64,000 bases of DNA, from positions 4,216,001 to 4,280,000 of the forward strand of contig OZ234503.1 of NCBI GenBank assembly GCA_965153455.1, written 5' to 3'. The notes beneath the pieces were generated by a model. It saw nothing but the letters and a program-made list of their open reading frames with translations, was not told where the DNA came from and made no database searches. This DNA is from Sphagnum compactum (lineage: Eukaryota; Bryophyta; Sphagnopsida; Sphagnales). Positions 40,340-52,469 of this stretch are shown piece after piece (the stretch's first letter is position 1; each line of letters begins with the position of its first letter). The translations under genes were made by a program, and so were the position numbers.

Positions 40340-40958
40340 AAGACGCAATTCGAGATCTTCTCTCGTTGGAAGAGAGGAAGAGGCGGCAGTAGAGGACTCA
40401 TGTGCACCTAAAGGGGTTTCTTTCTTTCTTTACCGATACACGTGCCAGAAGCTCGACGATGGCACAAAATTACGCTGCTGTATGGTGGAAGATGGAAGGG
40501 GTACACCTATTTCGTGCCGTTTTCTTACGGTTGCACTGCTTGTTTTTTCTTTGATTTTGAAGTGGTGGTGGTGATGGTGGCGTAGTAGAAGCGTTGAAGG
40601 GTTTGTTGTTGAGTTGCAGGGTTTCAAGACTCATGTGTTTAATGTATGATGGACTAAAGATCGGAAGTGTTCGAGTGTTTCAAGTTCGTGTGTGTTAGGG
40701 TATGGTGGACTGACTGGCTGACTGACTGACTGATTGATTCCTTTGATGATTCGGTTTTTGTTCTCGAGGTAGGTTCACGTTTGGTACCTCAATTGCTTGC
40801 TTGCCCCAGTGAGTTGGATTTCTTCCTGGTTAGGGTTTCCACATGGCTACAATCCCTTTTCTTGGGTACATTTATTTGCAATATTGCTTCAAGTAGGATG
40901 TTGTGATTTTTTTTGTTGTTGTTGTTGTTTTTTTGGTGCAAAAATCTAGGGACGCTGA

Positions 40959-43900
40959 ATGTTGTCGTGGAAAGGTGAAAGAATGGGGGCAGGAGCTTTG
41001 CCTTCATTCCATGATTCCTACTTACAGGTGTTGGAGCAATTGGAGATCCTGAAGCGTATCCATGAATTGCAAGTGCAGACTGCGGAATTAGCACCACCGA
41101 GGCAAACTTCTCTCATGGAAGCAGGAAACCAGAGTGTGCGGTGCTGGAACGAGACTGAGAATCCAGAGGGCGTGTGTAAAGTGGTTAGTCTATCTCAAGT
41201 TGTAGTGGATTTAGGAAAAGGCGAGAGAGAAATTGATGGTGATGGAACACATTTTGATATTGATGAGAAGAGGGACACATTCAGCACAGAAAGGATGGAG
41301 GTCAGATCAGATCATGGAGGAGGAAGCCAGGTGCTCAAGAAGCACACTCAGACAAGTGGTAACAGAATGCCAGAGAGAGGGACAACAACTAGTGAGGTGG
41401 AATCTGAAGGCCAGAAAGACATCTTGGTCAATCCAGTGAAAATGCATCCGCATCATCAGAAGGAGACAATGCAGGATGAAGAGGCACAGAAATCCTGGAA
41501 ATTTGACAAGGTTTGGATTCAAGATGATGGGAACAAACACAAAAGTAATGAAGACTTTAGATTCCATTGTGTGGAGAGGAAAAGGGGCAATTCAGGTCAA
41601 ATTCAAGGTGTGAATTATGCTGCATTGACAGACAAGGAAAAAGATCAAGAAGCAAGGAGTGGAGATGAAAGGGAAGAGAAAAATGACGTCAACCTTAACA
41701 GTGATAGGGAGACAGCATCCCAGACTGAGAAAAGTTGCAGTCATTCAGTAAGACTAGAGCCCAGACATGAAATTCTGAAGAGAGAGATGCGGCAGGAAGT
41801 CTATAAGGAGCTTGCTAGTGTATTAGTAGGTTTTATTCCTTTTGAGAAGAAAGAGGGCAGTGATTCCCTTCTCAGTTTTGTAAACCAGATTGGCCACTTT
41901 GTGCGGGACCAGTTTGATTTGGTTCAAAGGGAGGAAACACACAGTGGTGCTTTGAAAGATGCTCTGACAAGAGAACACAGAGTAAATGAGGTCTTGAGAT
42001 CTGAGAAAGCAGCTCTACAAGATGAGCTACATGTGGTTCTTTCCACTCTACAACAAGGCAGCATGTGAGCCACTGTCACTTGGAGTCCACTCAGATTCTT
42101 CTTTAAAGCTCTGCACCAGGGTCTGGGACGGTTGGTTTTTTTTCTTTTTGGGCTGCTCGATTGTATCTCATCACTTAGAACCTTACAATTAGGAGAGCAA
42201 AAAAGGGTGCTTCTGTGAATGTTGCTTCTCTTCACAATTGGTGGTACTTGTTCTCTCATGGTTTCTGAAGCATCTTGCTTTCCGGCAGCTTTTAATCTTC
42301 AAAACCTCTGGTTAAGAGTGTACAAGAAGTTTGACAGATGGGTTGCATGATGTTGTTGTGCAAGAGCAGGAGGTGTGCAAACTGCCAATCTGTGTATAAT
42401 AAGGCCAGTTCCAAGAATTCAGACACTCCTCTTGCTCTTCTGAGAAGGCATAAAGCAGCTGTATGTGTTTCACCTGAGGTGGGAGAAGATGTGGCTGTGG
42501 AAGTGATACGTTCTTTATCAATGACCCACAACCATCAGTCTGTTGCTGATAGTTCCATGGACGAGGGGCTGCTTCGACCTTTGGGGTTGCTTCCAGCTTC
42601 AAAAAATCTCAAGAGGCCTTCTATGGGAAACAGGGTGATTAAACGCTTGTGTTCTAAGAGTGGGCTGAGTTCTCAACATTGTCCTGAGGTTCCACTTGCC
42701 CTAAAAAAGAAAGGGACAGGGGAATCTCAATTGAAGCGCAAGAGAGGGCCTGAGGTTTTTGATCTGATGGAAGGAGGGAGAGAATCTGTGGAGAAGAGCA
42801 AGCGATTGGCTGATGTTGAGAAGGAGCTACTGGAAAGAGGAGGTGTAGGACCTCAGGCAGAGCTGGGAAAGTTGTCTAGGAACCCTCATGGCACCATTGA
42901 TTTTTTCCCCAGAAAGCTGAAGGGCCGAAGTGCCTCTCCATGGGTCTCTGTGAGTGATAAGAGATCTGACAAGGAAGAAGCAGGGATGGTGGAAGCTGGC
43001 AAGCGAGGTGAAGTGGAAGTTTTCCAGGATGAAGAGGAGGATGTCAAGGAAGAGAAGGAGAGTGAGGGAAATTTGAGTGGGAAAAAGAGCACAAGTGGTA
43101 CTGAGACTGATGATGAGGATGAGGAGACAGAAAGTGATTTTGACAGCCAAGGTTCATGCATGGCTGTGAGGAAAAATGTGTTTGCAGCTCAGTTGGGAGT
43201 AAGTGGTAGAGACCAGGCTTTACACAACTATGAAGGAGATGCTGAAGAGGATGAGGGGCAACAAGAAGATGAGGATGAGAGGCAAGAAGAAGATGAGGAT
43301 GAGAGGCAGCAAGATGTGGATGAGAGGCAACAAGAAGATGAGGATGAGCCAAGGTTGGCAGTGGGTAAGTATACTGAGTTTGATTGTGGGGTCACGAACA
43401 AACTTGGGGAGGAAACTACTGGCATTCTGCGAGCATATGAGTCAGGTGTAATTGAGATCTTCTGCCACTGTACCATGGGCATTTGTGCTAAAGGTGTGTA
43501 TTGCTAGCCCTTGTCCCTTGCTTTGGTGGAAGCATGACACCTGTCCTGAGTTGGGTGTCAGTTCCACAATGGAGGAACTACTGACTTACTGAGAGACAAA
43601 GGCCATTGAGAAAATAGAAGCTTTATTTTTCCTGCACTAAATGGGGTTTCATTTGCTGTAAGCCTGTCATTACAACTGTTTCTTGTTGTGTTTGGCAAAC
43701 TGTTTTGATCATTTCACTCTGCAGTTACAGGCTAACTGATCTTTCTGAGTGATTATTGGTGATGTGCACAAGAGTTTTTAGCAAGTGAAATCCTGCCCGT
43801 TGACCTTTTCTTTGGTTTTTCCTTCTCCCCTGGTTGTTAGCCAGCAGACTACAAAATGCCCTGGAAGTCTACATAACCATCTTCTTTGCTTCTCAGCTGC

Positions 43901-44217
43901 ATTTGGCCTGGGCAAAATTACTGCATCTTGACTTGCGGCTTCATACCAGTTTGATCATGAATGTGCTTCACCTGCTGATTTGTTGAGATCCAGGAATGTC
44001 CATGACCCCGGGGGCTTTTGAGAAGCATGGTGGGCGTGCAGCCTCAAAGAAGTGGAGAGAGTCAATATGGGTCAAGTATACCAAGCAGAAGATGCCTGTG
44101 TCTCGTGTCAAAGAGCTTGATGCATACCTTCATTATCCACAAAGGGAAGGCAGAAGTTTCAAGGAAGCACAGCAGGGTTTGTTGAGGGCCCAAAGACCTA
44201 CTGTGCCAAGTTTGTAA
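40959..44217 (+). CDS. long protein with C-terminal ULTRAPETALA-like SAND domain
   Basis: Three exons are proposed: 40959-42064, 42370-43493 and 43994-44217 (817 residues). Junctions CAT|GTGAGC to GAGCAG|G and AAAG|GTGTGT to ATCCAG|GA keep frame. The N-terminal third starts with a short coiled-coil-like stretch (LEQLEILKRIHELQVQTAEL); the first exon is charged and otherwise unassigned, ending in a second helical region. The middle has nuclear-type basic clusters (LKRKRGPEV) and an acidic Glu/Asp/Gln/Arg repeat encoded at 43245-43350. The C-terminus carries KYTEFDCGVTN, then SGVIEIFCHCTMGICAKG and, across the last intron, MSMTPGAFEKHGGRAASKKW. This order matches the SAND-like domain of ULTRAPETALA proteins, plant nuclear regulators that antagonise Polycomb repression. 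ULT proteins are about 230 residues and have a Cys-rich tail that is missing here, so this is a related but different architecture. The first two exons could instead be separate genes. Confidence 0.7.
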
Positions 44218-46100
44218 CTTGTGTGTACAAACAGCAGCAGTGGGTATGGCATCATACTCTGTAGGAGTGCCATATGTATCATGAGGCCAAGCTCACTTCC
44301 AAGAGGGAGTGTTACAACTTCAGCGAATCACAAGTATTGAACTGCCACTGCCTCTGGTTTTTGTTCCATCATCCGGTTCTATTGATCCAGAAAGTCTTAT
44401 GAGAGTCTGTGGGATGTCCATGTACATCCCTCAATTTTGTTACATGCACTGCACTGCATGATCTGGTTTGTGATGTTTCTCTTGATCAGATTGAAGGTAC
44501 ATTGACCATTTTTCCTGTGGGTATCTGGTATTGTAATTGTGAATGGTGGAGGGAGACAATATGTGCTGTTGAGTTCTCAAAACGAAGTAATCTGTTTCTC
44601 AGTATGGCTTTTAGTGGAGAAAGGGTGGGGGGCTGTGAAGTGCCAAGGACTCTGTACTCAGTTACTTCTCATTAACTGCATATATGCATATCTGGCTCTT
44701 CTAAGAGCATCTAAAATGTGCAGACCCCACATAGTGTTTGGAATCCTTCTTGATTAACTTGCTCACAAGAGGTTATAAAATTTGTTTTGAGGTCACTGTG
44801 CATTGAACAATTCATACTCCTTGGTTGATGATCTCTGATAGAGCTGGAAAGTGTATGCAGGTATGCAAGAAGTATGGAAGATGATGACAAGGTGCGATGA
44901 ACACAGCAAGGGTGCCTTCACAGTTTAGGATGTGTCAGGGCTGTGTTCCTAGTGTGTTTTGGTGCAGCATGTGCTGCTCAGATGCATGCAAATCCACAAC
45001 AGCCACAGACTCTCTCTCTCATCCTAGTTAAGCGAAGGAGGAAATGCTGGTTGGAATGTGTCTGCACCATAAATGCCACTAACCGCCAAACACAACATAT
45101 GCAGGACTTCACATGCATTTTACATTAGTAAAGCAGCTCATTTGTGAGCTTCAAAGATTTTTCTTTGTGAGTAGTGTCATAGCCTGCTTCTTGCATTCAG
45201 GGAATTTCCTTGTTGCCTCTAATATCTCATATGTCCACACTTAATGACCTACTATGTGCAGAGTAAGTTTTTACCATGAGTTACTGTGTTTTGTGTGCTG
45301 CTGGATGTGTCATGTTGGGAAGAAGGATGCTCTGCTTTTGGAGGACAGATTGAAGTAGGAAAATATAGCTTGACCAATCATCCACAGAACCATTGCCCTG
45401 CTGCAGAAGCATTTCTGGGTATATGAGGACTGCGATTATATCAGATGGTTGGAATTTCTAATCATTTGACTAATCCGAATGGGTCATCTCCCTGTCCCGT
45501 GTCTTGCCTTGATCTCAGGCAAATCCATTGAAGAACCAACAACACTCAAGCCACAAGATTCTGTAAGTTGTTCAATTGTGAATTGTCTCCATGAGCATGC
45601 TGTAGGGTGTTAGTTTCATGTCTGTCAAATGGCGAGAGGTTTAACACTAGAATGGTGGCATACTAATGGGTAAAATCTTTATTGCTGACTTAACCTTTTT
45701 TTCTATTAGTTTGTCAATTACAGATCCTAATATCACTGGGGCTAGTTCAATCACATATACTTTGGAAATGTAAAAAGGCGAAGATTCTTGAATTTTTCTC
45801 TTTTGATGCTTGTGATCAAACTACGCATTGTAGTATTTTAGGGGGAGAGTAACTTTTTGCAGAGATAAATTAGGTCATGGAACAAGCTTCTTGGTTTGTT
45901 TTCCATTGTGTTGATTGTTTTCACTCTTTGAACATATGTGGATCAATGGGTTTGATTCAGTTCAATCCATTCAATGTTCAATAATGTTATTCATTTTTAA
46001 CCTTTAGTGAAATAGACGATCTCATGTTCATGTGTCTAATGAATAATTACATTTAAGTATGTATTGTCATCTTTTTGTGATGATCAATTAAGGCAAAGGG
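44218..46100. other. 3' UTR of the SAND gene and intergenic DNA
   Basis: Composition stays gene-like for about 1.2 kb after the stop codon, with only short open frames; it may be a long 3' UTR with introns. No other gene was recognised. Confidence 0.35.
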
Positions 46101-48029
46101 AGTTTGAACTACCAGGTTAAACGGGTAATATTGATGGCATATTGTGAAATAGTTCCCTGTTTTCCGTTAAGTTGTTTTGGGTGCACACTAGAAGGCAAGT
46201 CAAACAATAGATGTTCTCCTAGGGTACATAAAGCTTCTGCAATGTTGTGGAGAAAGGGCAGCAAACTTTCATTTGCTCGTCCTAATGACCAAGTTTGGGT
46301 TCTTGTCAATGTTCTTCCTAATGTTGCTGTAAGTTTACCTCCTACTTTGCCAGTTTCTGAAGAGACCGGTTCACCTTCTGATGATTTGCAACCAAATCAT
46401 AGTGGGGTCCCTTACCTTTCTCCTCACAGGATTTTTGGCTACAAAGATTACAAAAGAAGGCTGGTATTCCTTTCTTCTCTTATGTCTCAAGGTAAGGTTT
46501 CTATTGTTTTTCTCTCCAAGTCATTGGTCTTGATGTTGGCCATGCTTTACAACTGTCTAAAATTCTGAGCATTTTTATTAAGAGAAACGTTCCTCATTCT
46601 TTCTCGTCAAGTGCCTCTTTCCTAGGCATAGATCTCATTATCTCTGTTTTTGTTTCTTCTCGTATGGATGGTTTGAATCTCTCTTCCATTTTAAACCTTC
46701 CTCTTGTGCTAGATTGTCGTCCTCCTTTTGTTAAAAAGTTTTTGTCCCCTCCCTTAGTTGCCTGAAAATATGTCAAAACTTTTGGTCAAGAGTTTTTCAG
46801 CTATGGGGCGTTGGGAAGATCTGTTCGTTCTTCTTAAGTTAGAAAAGTATTCACTCTGGTTGTGCTTGTTTTCGTTTCCCTAGTTTTGTTGATTCCCATC
46901 ATGGTCATGTTATTTCTGCTAACCTTAATATCCTTTCAAGGCCCGGCCTAATTGAACTCTTTTTTAGAGGCACTAAGTTCAGAAGTGGCTTCTTGTCTAT
47001 GTTGTCTATTGAAGAAGCTATTGATAAAGGGCTTGAGAAGTTTGTTAACAAGCAAGAAGAGCTTCTAGGAGTTCACGGGATATTAAGTGAGTGGAAAGCC
47101 AAAGTTCTTTTGTTTGTATAGAAGACTCGTGCTTCCTTCGTGGTTCAAGCCTTTTCTGATTCTTCTTTGTCTGTTCCTTTAGGAGATCTAGATCACCTAA
47201 AGATTCTCCAACGGTCCTTGGTCATTACTTACATGGATAAATGTTGTAACAACTTTGTGTTTGTAACAAGTTTTATGTTTCTTCTATTTTCTCTGAGTTT
47301 AATTCTCTTGTTGGTACATATGTGGTCTCCAATCTTGCTCAATCTGATATTCTGAAATTTCATCTCTCTTTTAATAATGCTCATAATTTTAAAGGTGTTA
47401 AGTGTGGCCCTCGTCTCCTGTTTCTTTGTGTTGTTTGGAAGTTTCATAAAAACCCAATTAAACATAGATTTATTTTGCAGCCAACTCTACTTCTCTGATT
47501 GATGTTTCTAAGTGGTTGTGTTCTTTCTTCAAAGCTATGTTTCCTACGGTCAATGACCTTTGGGTGTCTAAACTCAAAAAAGCAGATGTTCCTTGTGATA
47601 GTAGTTGGATTCTCAATGACTCTACAGGAGTGGTGGAGGTAATAAATAATCTTAATCTTTTGAGATTTGAAATTGATAAAGCTTCCCCACTTCTGTTGCA
47701 GTCTTTTGATTTCTCAACTCTATACACTAAAATTGATCCAGTGGATCTAAAAGCTCGTATGAGAGTTTTGATAAATGAAGTGTTTGATCGGATGTTGAAG
47801 CTTCATCGCTTTAAGTTTTTGATGGTTCAAAAAACAGCTTTGAACTTTAGGTTTTTGTGGCTGAAAAATAAAGTAGAGATCAATTTGTTTGAAAATCTTC
47901 ATAGCTTCAAAGTTGCAGAGGCTTCAGATTTGATCTCTTGGCTGGATTTCACTCAAGCTCCATTTCCACATTTCTCCATAGTGCCAAAAAAACACAAATA
48001 CTCACAAAAAGTTTAAATCCATTCTTGAA

Positions 48030-49820
48030 CATCTTGTGAATTCCACAATTGTTGCCAATTCAAACTCTTGATGACCGGGAAAAAACATAAAAATAAAAAT
48101 AATTTAGTGGGTTGCAAAAACATCACTTGCCAAAACTGAGTAGGCAAAATTAGGTGTTACATTGAGTATCTATGTTGTGTACTTGTTGGCTACTTGTTGT
48201 TGGTAGTCTACTAGATGTCCAAGAGGTAAAGTGATTTTGGGATATGAAGTGTTGCATGCCTACTTGCTACTTGTTATAAACAGGCATGCCTACTTGTGAT
48301 TAGTTGAATGAACGTGTGGCTACTTGAAATATGTTTATTATATACTTGTCTTGTTGGTTAAATAAGTGTAAGATGCCTATTGTAACATCTTTGGGATCAT
48401 GTAGAAATTGGTTCAATTGGTGGTTCATGTTTGTAAATTTTGTTTTTGTTGTTCACACTATTTATACATACCACAACTAGACATGTTTTTGATGGTGCAT
48501 GTAATTTTCAACACAATCTTCTTGGAGTTAACCTTCTTGGAGTATTACTTGTGGAACAATGGCTTAGGAATAGGTGGTTTTACTGCATTCCCTTAGTCAG
48601 TTGATGAACCTACGGAGCTATTTGTGGATCCAATAAAATTGGTCGTAGAAATAAGTGGAAAACAACATTAAGTGTGAAGAGTTTCTTGGGGAGATGTGCT
48701 TGGAGAAGGAAACATACATCATCCATTTAAAAGGACTGTTTGCCCAAGGTGAATGTTTGGAGGAACAAATGGAGCCCCTTGAATCACCTAGGAAAAATCT
48801 TTGGAGAAACAACCGGAGAAGAACTTGTCAAAAGTTGAAATACTTTGGGAAGAATGTTTGGCAAAACAAAAAAATCCTTAAGTTTCACAAAGCAAAACAC
48901 CTTCCTCCACTTTGGACACACCTGATGTATCGAGTGCGAAGGACAAAAAGAACATCTAACCAAACATATTAAAGGGTTTGGGTACGATGAATATAAGTTT
49001 ACCATCTTCCCAAGCTAGGACTGAAATCAATAGTAGGGAAAAACAAACACTTAAAATAATCAAAGTTTAGAATGATAAATGTATAACAAAACATAAAACC
49101 CAATAAAGAGGGATCAAAATCTTTAAGGACCAAAAATTGGAGACTAAATAAAAACACCTAAACAAACCAAAAGCTTGAAAGAACAAAAATTGAAGACAAA
49201 ATGAAAACACTTAGACAAACAAAAAGTTTGAAAGATCAAAAGTTTGTGATAAAAACACATAACATGGAAAGGGACCAAAATATAAATGAAAAATCAATGG
49301 CATCATAAAAATTCAAAGCAACAAAACTTTAAAACTAGACCTTGAAATTTTATTTTGAGCCATTTGTATAATTCTACTCACTTTTTCACATGTCAACATT
49401 ACTAATTGGGTTTGGTCAAGTTTTACATCAAACTTTTTTCTACTAGAGCATTTCCAACTCTAATTTTAGCTTGTTGTAAAATTGACTATCAACTTACATG
49501 AGTAACCAACTTATAATTGGGACAAAAAAACCAACAATAAACCTCAAACTCACCAAAAAAAAGTAAAAACTTCAATTAAAAATTGTAGTGTAGTTTGGAG
49601 GGCCTCCCAAAACACAAATTTTCACGCTTTAATATTTATCATATTTTTTTTGAAGGTGTGGGAAATGACATGTAATATCCCTGAAGTATGAAAGATTTGT
49701 TATAAAGTGATCTACAACATTCATTTGAATGCATCTAGGTTCTCCTTATAATAATGCTCTTCAATTTTTATGAAGGGGGAGGCACTAACAACAATGCCTC
49801 CCCCTATATATGAAGATTTG
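48030..49820. mobile_element. ~1.8-kb insertion splitting the Penelope-like RT
   Basis: The RT reading stops near 48020 (KKHKYSQKV and a short frameshifted continuation) and resumes near 49830 (NYFVLNVTPYLLDN). The DNA between has no RT similarity, is more AT-rich and includes a 53-bp tandem repeat. No terminal repeats or target duplication were established, so the element type is unknown. Confidence 0.5.
49132..49262 (+). repeat. ~53-bp imperfect tandem repeat
   Basis: Two copies start at 49132 and 49185 (AAAAATTGGAGAC / AAAAATTGAAGAC ... AAACA ... AAAAGCTTGAAAGAAC / AAAAGTTTGAAAGATC), followed by a partial third. They lie within the insertion in the Penelope-like element. Confidence 0.7.
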
Positions 49821-50599
49821 ACCTGAAATTTTTGTCCAATTACTTTGTACTCAATGTAACACCATACTTATTAGACAATTTGTTTTTTTGTTTTGGTCAG
49901 GGTGTTTATAAACAATGCATTGGTATCCCCATGGGTACTAATTGTGTGGTCTATTTGGTTAATTTTTATTTCTTTACCTGTGAGTTTGATTTCATTAAGC
50001 GTCTCTTGAAAAGTAACACATGTCCTGTTGTGCTTCTTAGTTTGTCCTTGGTTCGTAGGTTTGTGGATGATCTTTTTGTTCCTGATTTTTCAAATTTTGA
50101 GAACTTCATGTACCTTAACCAAGACTCTTTTGGTAGCGGTATATACCCAAAAACCTCTTGTGAGTTGAATTATATGTCTAAAGGCTTCTCTTGTAATTTC
50201 TTGGATCTAACTGTGAGACAGAGTCCTCAAGGTTTATCCTGATACATTTTTGACAAATGCTCTCAACCAAAGTATGCAGGTATTGAAATGATTAGAATGC
50301 CTCATGCTCATTCCAATATTTCAGTGACTACGAAGCTGGGGGTTATCAATAGTCACTTTTACAAATTCTTGAGACTTTGTAGTTGTAAGAAGTTTTTTGT
50401 CTTCCAGATGGTTAATCTTATTGTCTTTTTGAAGGCAAAAGGCTACCCTTTAAAAGTTCTTCTAAAGAGAACTAGAGGGTTGGTTCTTAAAGAAAAATTC
50501 ATGTTCGAAATTTCCACTTTTGGCATTTTCCGAATGATTTTGCTTCAGGTCACGTAAGTGGGGAGCTTCCTGTAAGCCCAGCCCACTTGTTCTTAGTCT

Positions 50600-52450
50600 T
50601 TCCCTATTCTTTTCCCTTTCTGTCTTTCTTTGTTTCTTTGTCTAGTCTTTGTTGTGGGGTCTATTGCTAGCCAGTAGTATGGCTGAGTCTTCTTGTTGCT
50701 TCCGAAATTGCAGCAAAAACTCAGTTCGTAGGATGGTGCTTGTCATCGGCCTTCACCCACTATATGGAGTTGATGAAGTCAATGGGGAAGTTGTGATAGT
50801 TAAATCACTATCATACACACTACTGTTGATGGTCCTTGAACAGGTGTGAGATTGGCACTTTTGTTCATATCGATGTGTGTGTTTCGTTTTTTGTTTGTTT
50901 TTTGTCTCCCCTTGTTTGGTTTTTTCTGTGGCTTCCTGAGGAAGTGTTAACCTTGCTGTTTCTTCTTCATTGTAAGAATGGAGATTTCTCTATTCTTATG
51001 AAAGATATTTTTTGGGTGCACGCATAAGCCTAGTGGGTGCAGGTTTGTTCTGGCTGGATGGATGTGTTGTTAAATTGAGCTTGATATAGGTCATAGAATT
51101 ATGATTTTACCTTTGAATGCATTTTGAATTTAATGTCGTTCTTGTCAATAAATAAAATCGCACAAATGACTCCTTCCATTTTTGAATGTCATTTTCATGT
51201 GAAATTGAATTGATCATTCTTGCCATTTTAAAAAAAAAACCAAAATTTTCATTTATGCCAAATTATATACCCATAAAATAAAGGTAATTGAGGTTTTTTT
51301 TTGGGGTTTTGTTACATAGGGATGCATCGCTAGATGCTTGTTATGACTCAGTTTGATGGAAAGGTTTATTAAATGCAATTAACTAAGGTTTTGTTTTTTA
51401 ATTTTGGTGCATTTCCAAAGTATTCGTTGTGGTGTCATGCAACAAAGAATTTGTTTTGCATATTTGCATTGTAGATTTTACAATGTCATCATCATTCCCA
51501 GCATAAATTTCAAAGGTGATGGAGAAATTTGATGGTAGATAAATACAACTTTATAAAATAATAATAAACTTGGCACTACAATTTAAACAACTTATTACAT
51601 TTGATTGGTTGTACATAATTAATATTATATAATATTTATTTTGAATTGTGTGCATTAGCTTAACAAACTAATATTACACCCAAAAGAAAAAAGTTAAATT
51701 GTATGTAATGGAGATGGAATTGCACTTGGTTTAAAATTGAACCAGCTTCAATTTTTCAATGAAAATAATTAAAATTGAAAGTGTTAAAAAAATCCAAAGA
51801 ATTTGTCTCAACACCATACTAAAGGTTCCATTAAAAAAAGAAGAGAAAAAGTTAAAACCTAGACTTAAAAGGTTCCTTATGAAATCAAGAACTAAACAAC
51901 ATTGGTTTTCACCAAATGTTTGGTGTAAGGTTGTAATCAAGAGATGCATCCAAGTTCAAAGAGAAAGGTTGTAGTCAAAAGATGCACATCCAAGTTTTGG
52001 AATCTCAAAGCTTGGGGGAGGGAAAAGGTGGATTTTATGAAGGTGGATTTAAATTTTAGACCTAAGGTGCAAAAGATATTGAATTGAGTACTACTTATTG
52101 TCATTGGTAATTCAACCAAATTACAAAAAGCTGGATTTTGAAAGGAGATATAAGTTGGGTAACAAGTTTACACTTGGGCTGACATACATGAGGCACACTA
52201 ATCCCATTGATTTATATAAACTTTTTAGAACAAATTCCTTCCCTTTTTTTGCGCAACACTGATCCATTACATTACACATCAATGATTGGATCACATTCAC
52301 GGTCAGCTGCTATGGCATTCAACGGTGAGGATACCTTTGGGACTTTAGGTGTTGACAACCCCTTCTTCAACTCCCTTCGAGCTGACAGCACCATTGCCAC
52401 CAATTGTCCAATGGTGATGTCTGCCTTCTGTGATCTCACATCCTTCACTA
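50600..52450. other. AT-rich intergenic DNA
   Basis: Only short open frames without family resemblance were found. The part up to about 51.05 kb may still belong to the 3' end of the Penelope-like element. Confidence 0.4.
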
Positions 52451-52469
52451 CCGAATAAGGACCAAAATC

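Larger units (their letters stand above)
38900..40958. other. intergenic DNA and 5' region of the SAND-domain gene
   Basis: Up to about 40.0 kb the sequence is AT-rich without recognisable genes. From 40.03 kb it becomes GC-rich: a GTCGA/GTCGG pentanucleotide array (40056-40100), a likely non-coding first exon, a possible donor (TTTG|GTAAGACCC, about 40285) and a (CT)n tract (40297-40336). An acceptor just before the coding start (AAAAATCTAG, about 40950) would remove a 5'-UTR intron. The transcription start was not identified. Confidence 0.45.
46104..50560 (+). mobile_element. degenerate Penelope-like retroelement
   Basis: The reverse transcriptase can be followed through several stops. Upstream of the RT, near 47.23-47.27 kb, is DKCCNNFVFV with a C-K-FYV continuation in another frame, matching the DKANNxFV block that precedes the PLE palm. 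At 47706-47760 is SFDFSTLYTKID, the first Asp motif. After an interruption, 49832-50242 gives GVYKQCIGIPMGTN and RRFVDDLFV, the second catalytic motif with both Asp present, then a SCNFLDLTV block. At 50288-50500 follows RMPHAHSNISVTTKLGVINS. The order and the IPMGTN/FVDD signature distinguish it from LINE or LTR reverse transcriptases. No GIY-YIG endonuclease was seen in the kilobase after the RT, so it could belong to the endonuclease-deficient PLEs or simply have lost it. Confidence 0.75.

Noticed and set aside
42338-43507. A separate gene starting at ATG 42338
   Set aside because: A splice from CAT|GTGAGC (42064) to GAGCAG|G (42370) joins the upstream frame in phase and places the SAND domain on one long protein. 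I kept the two-gene reading only as an alternative.
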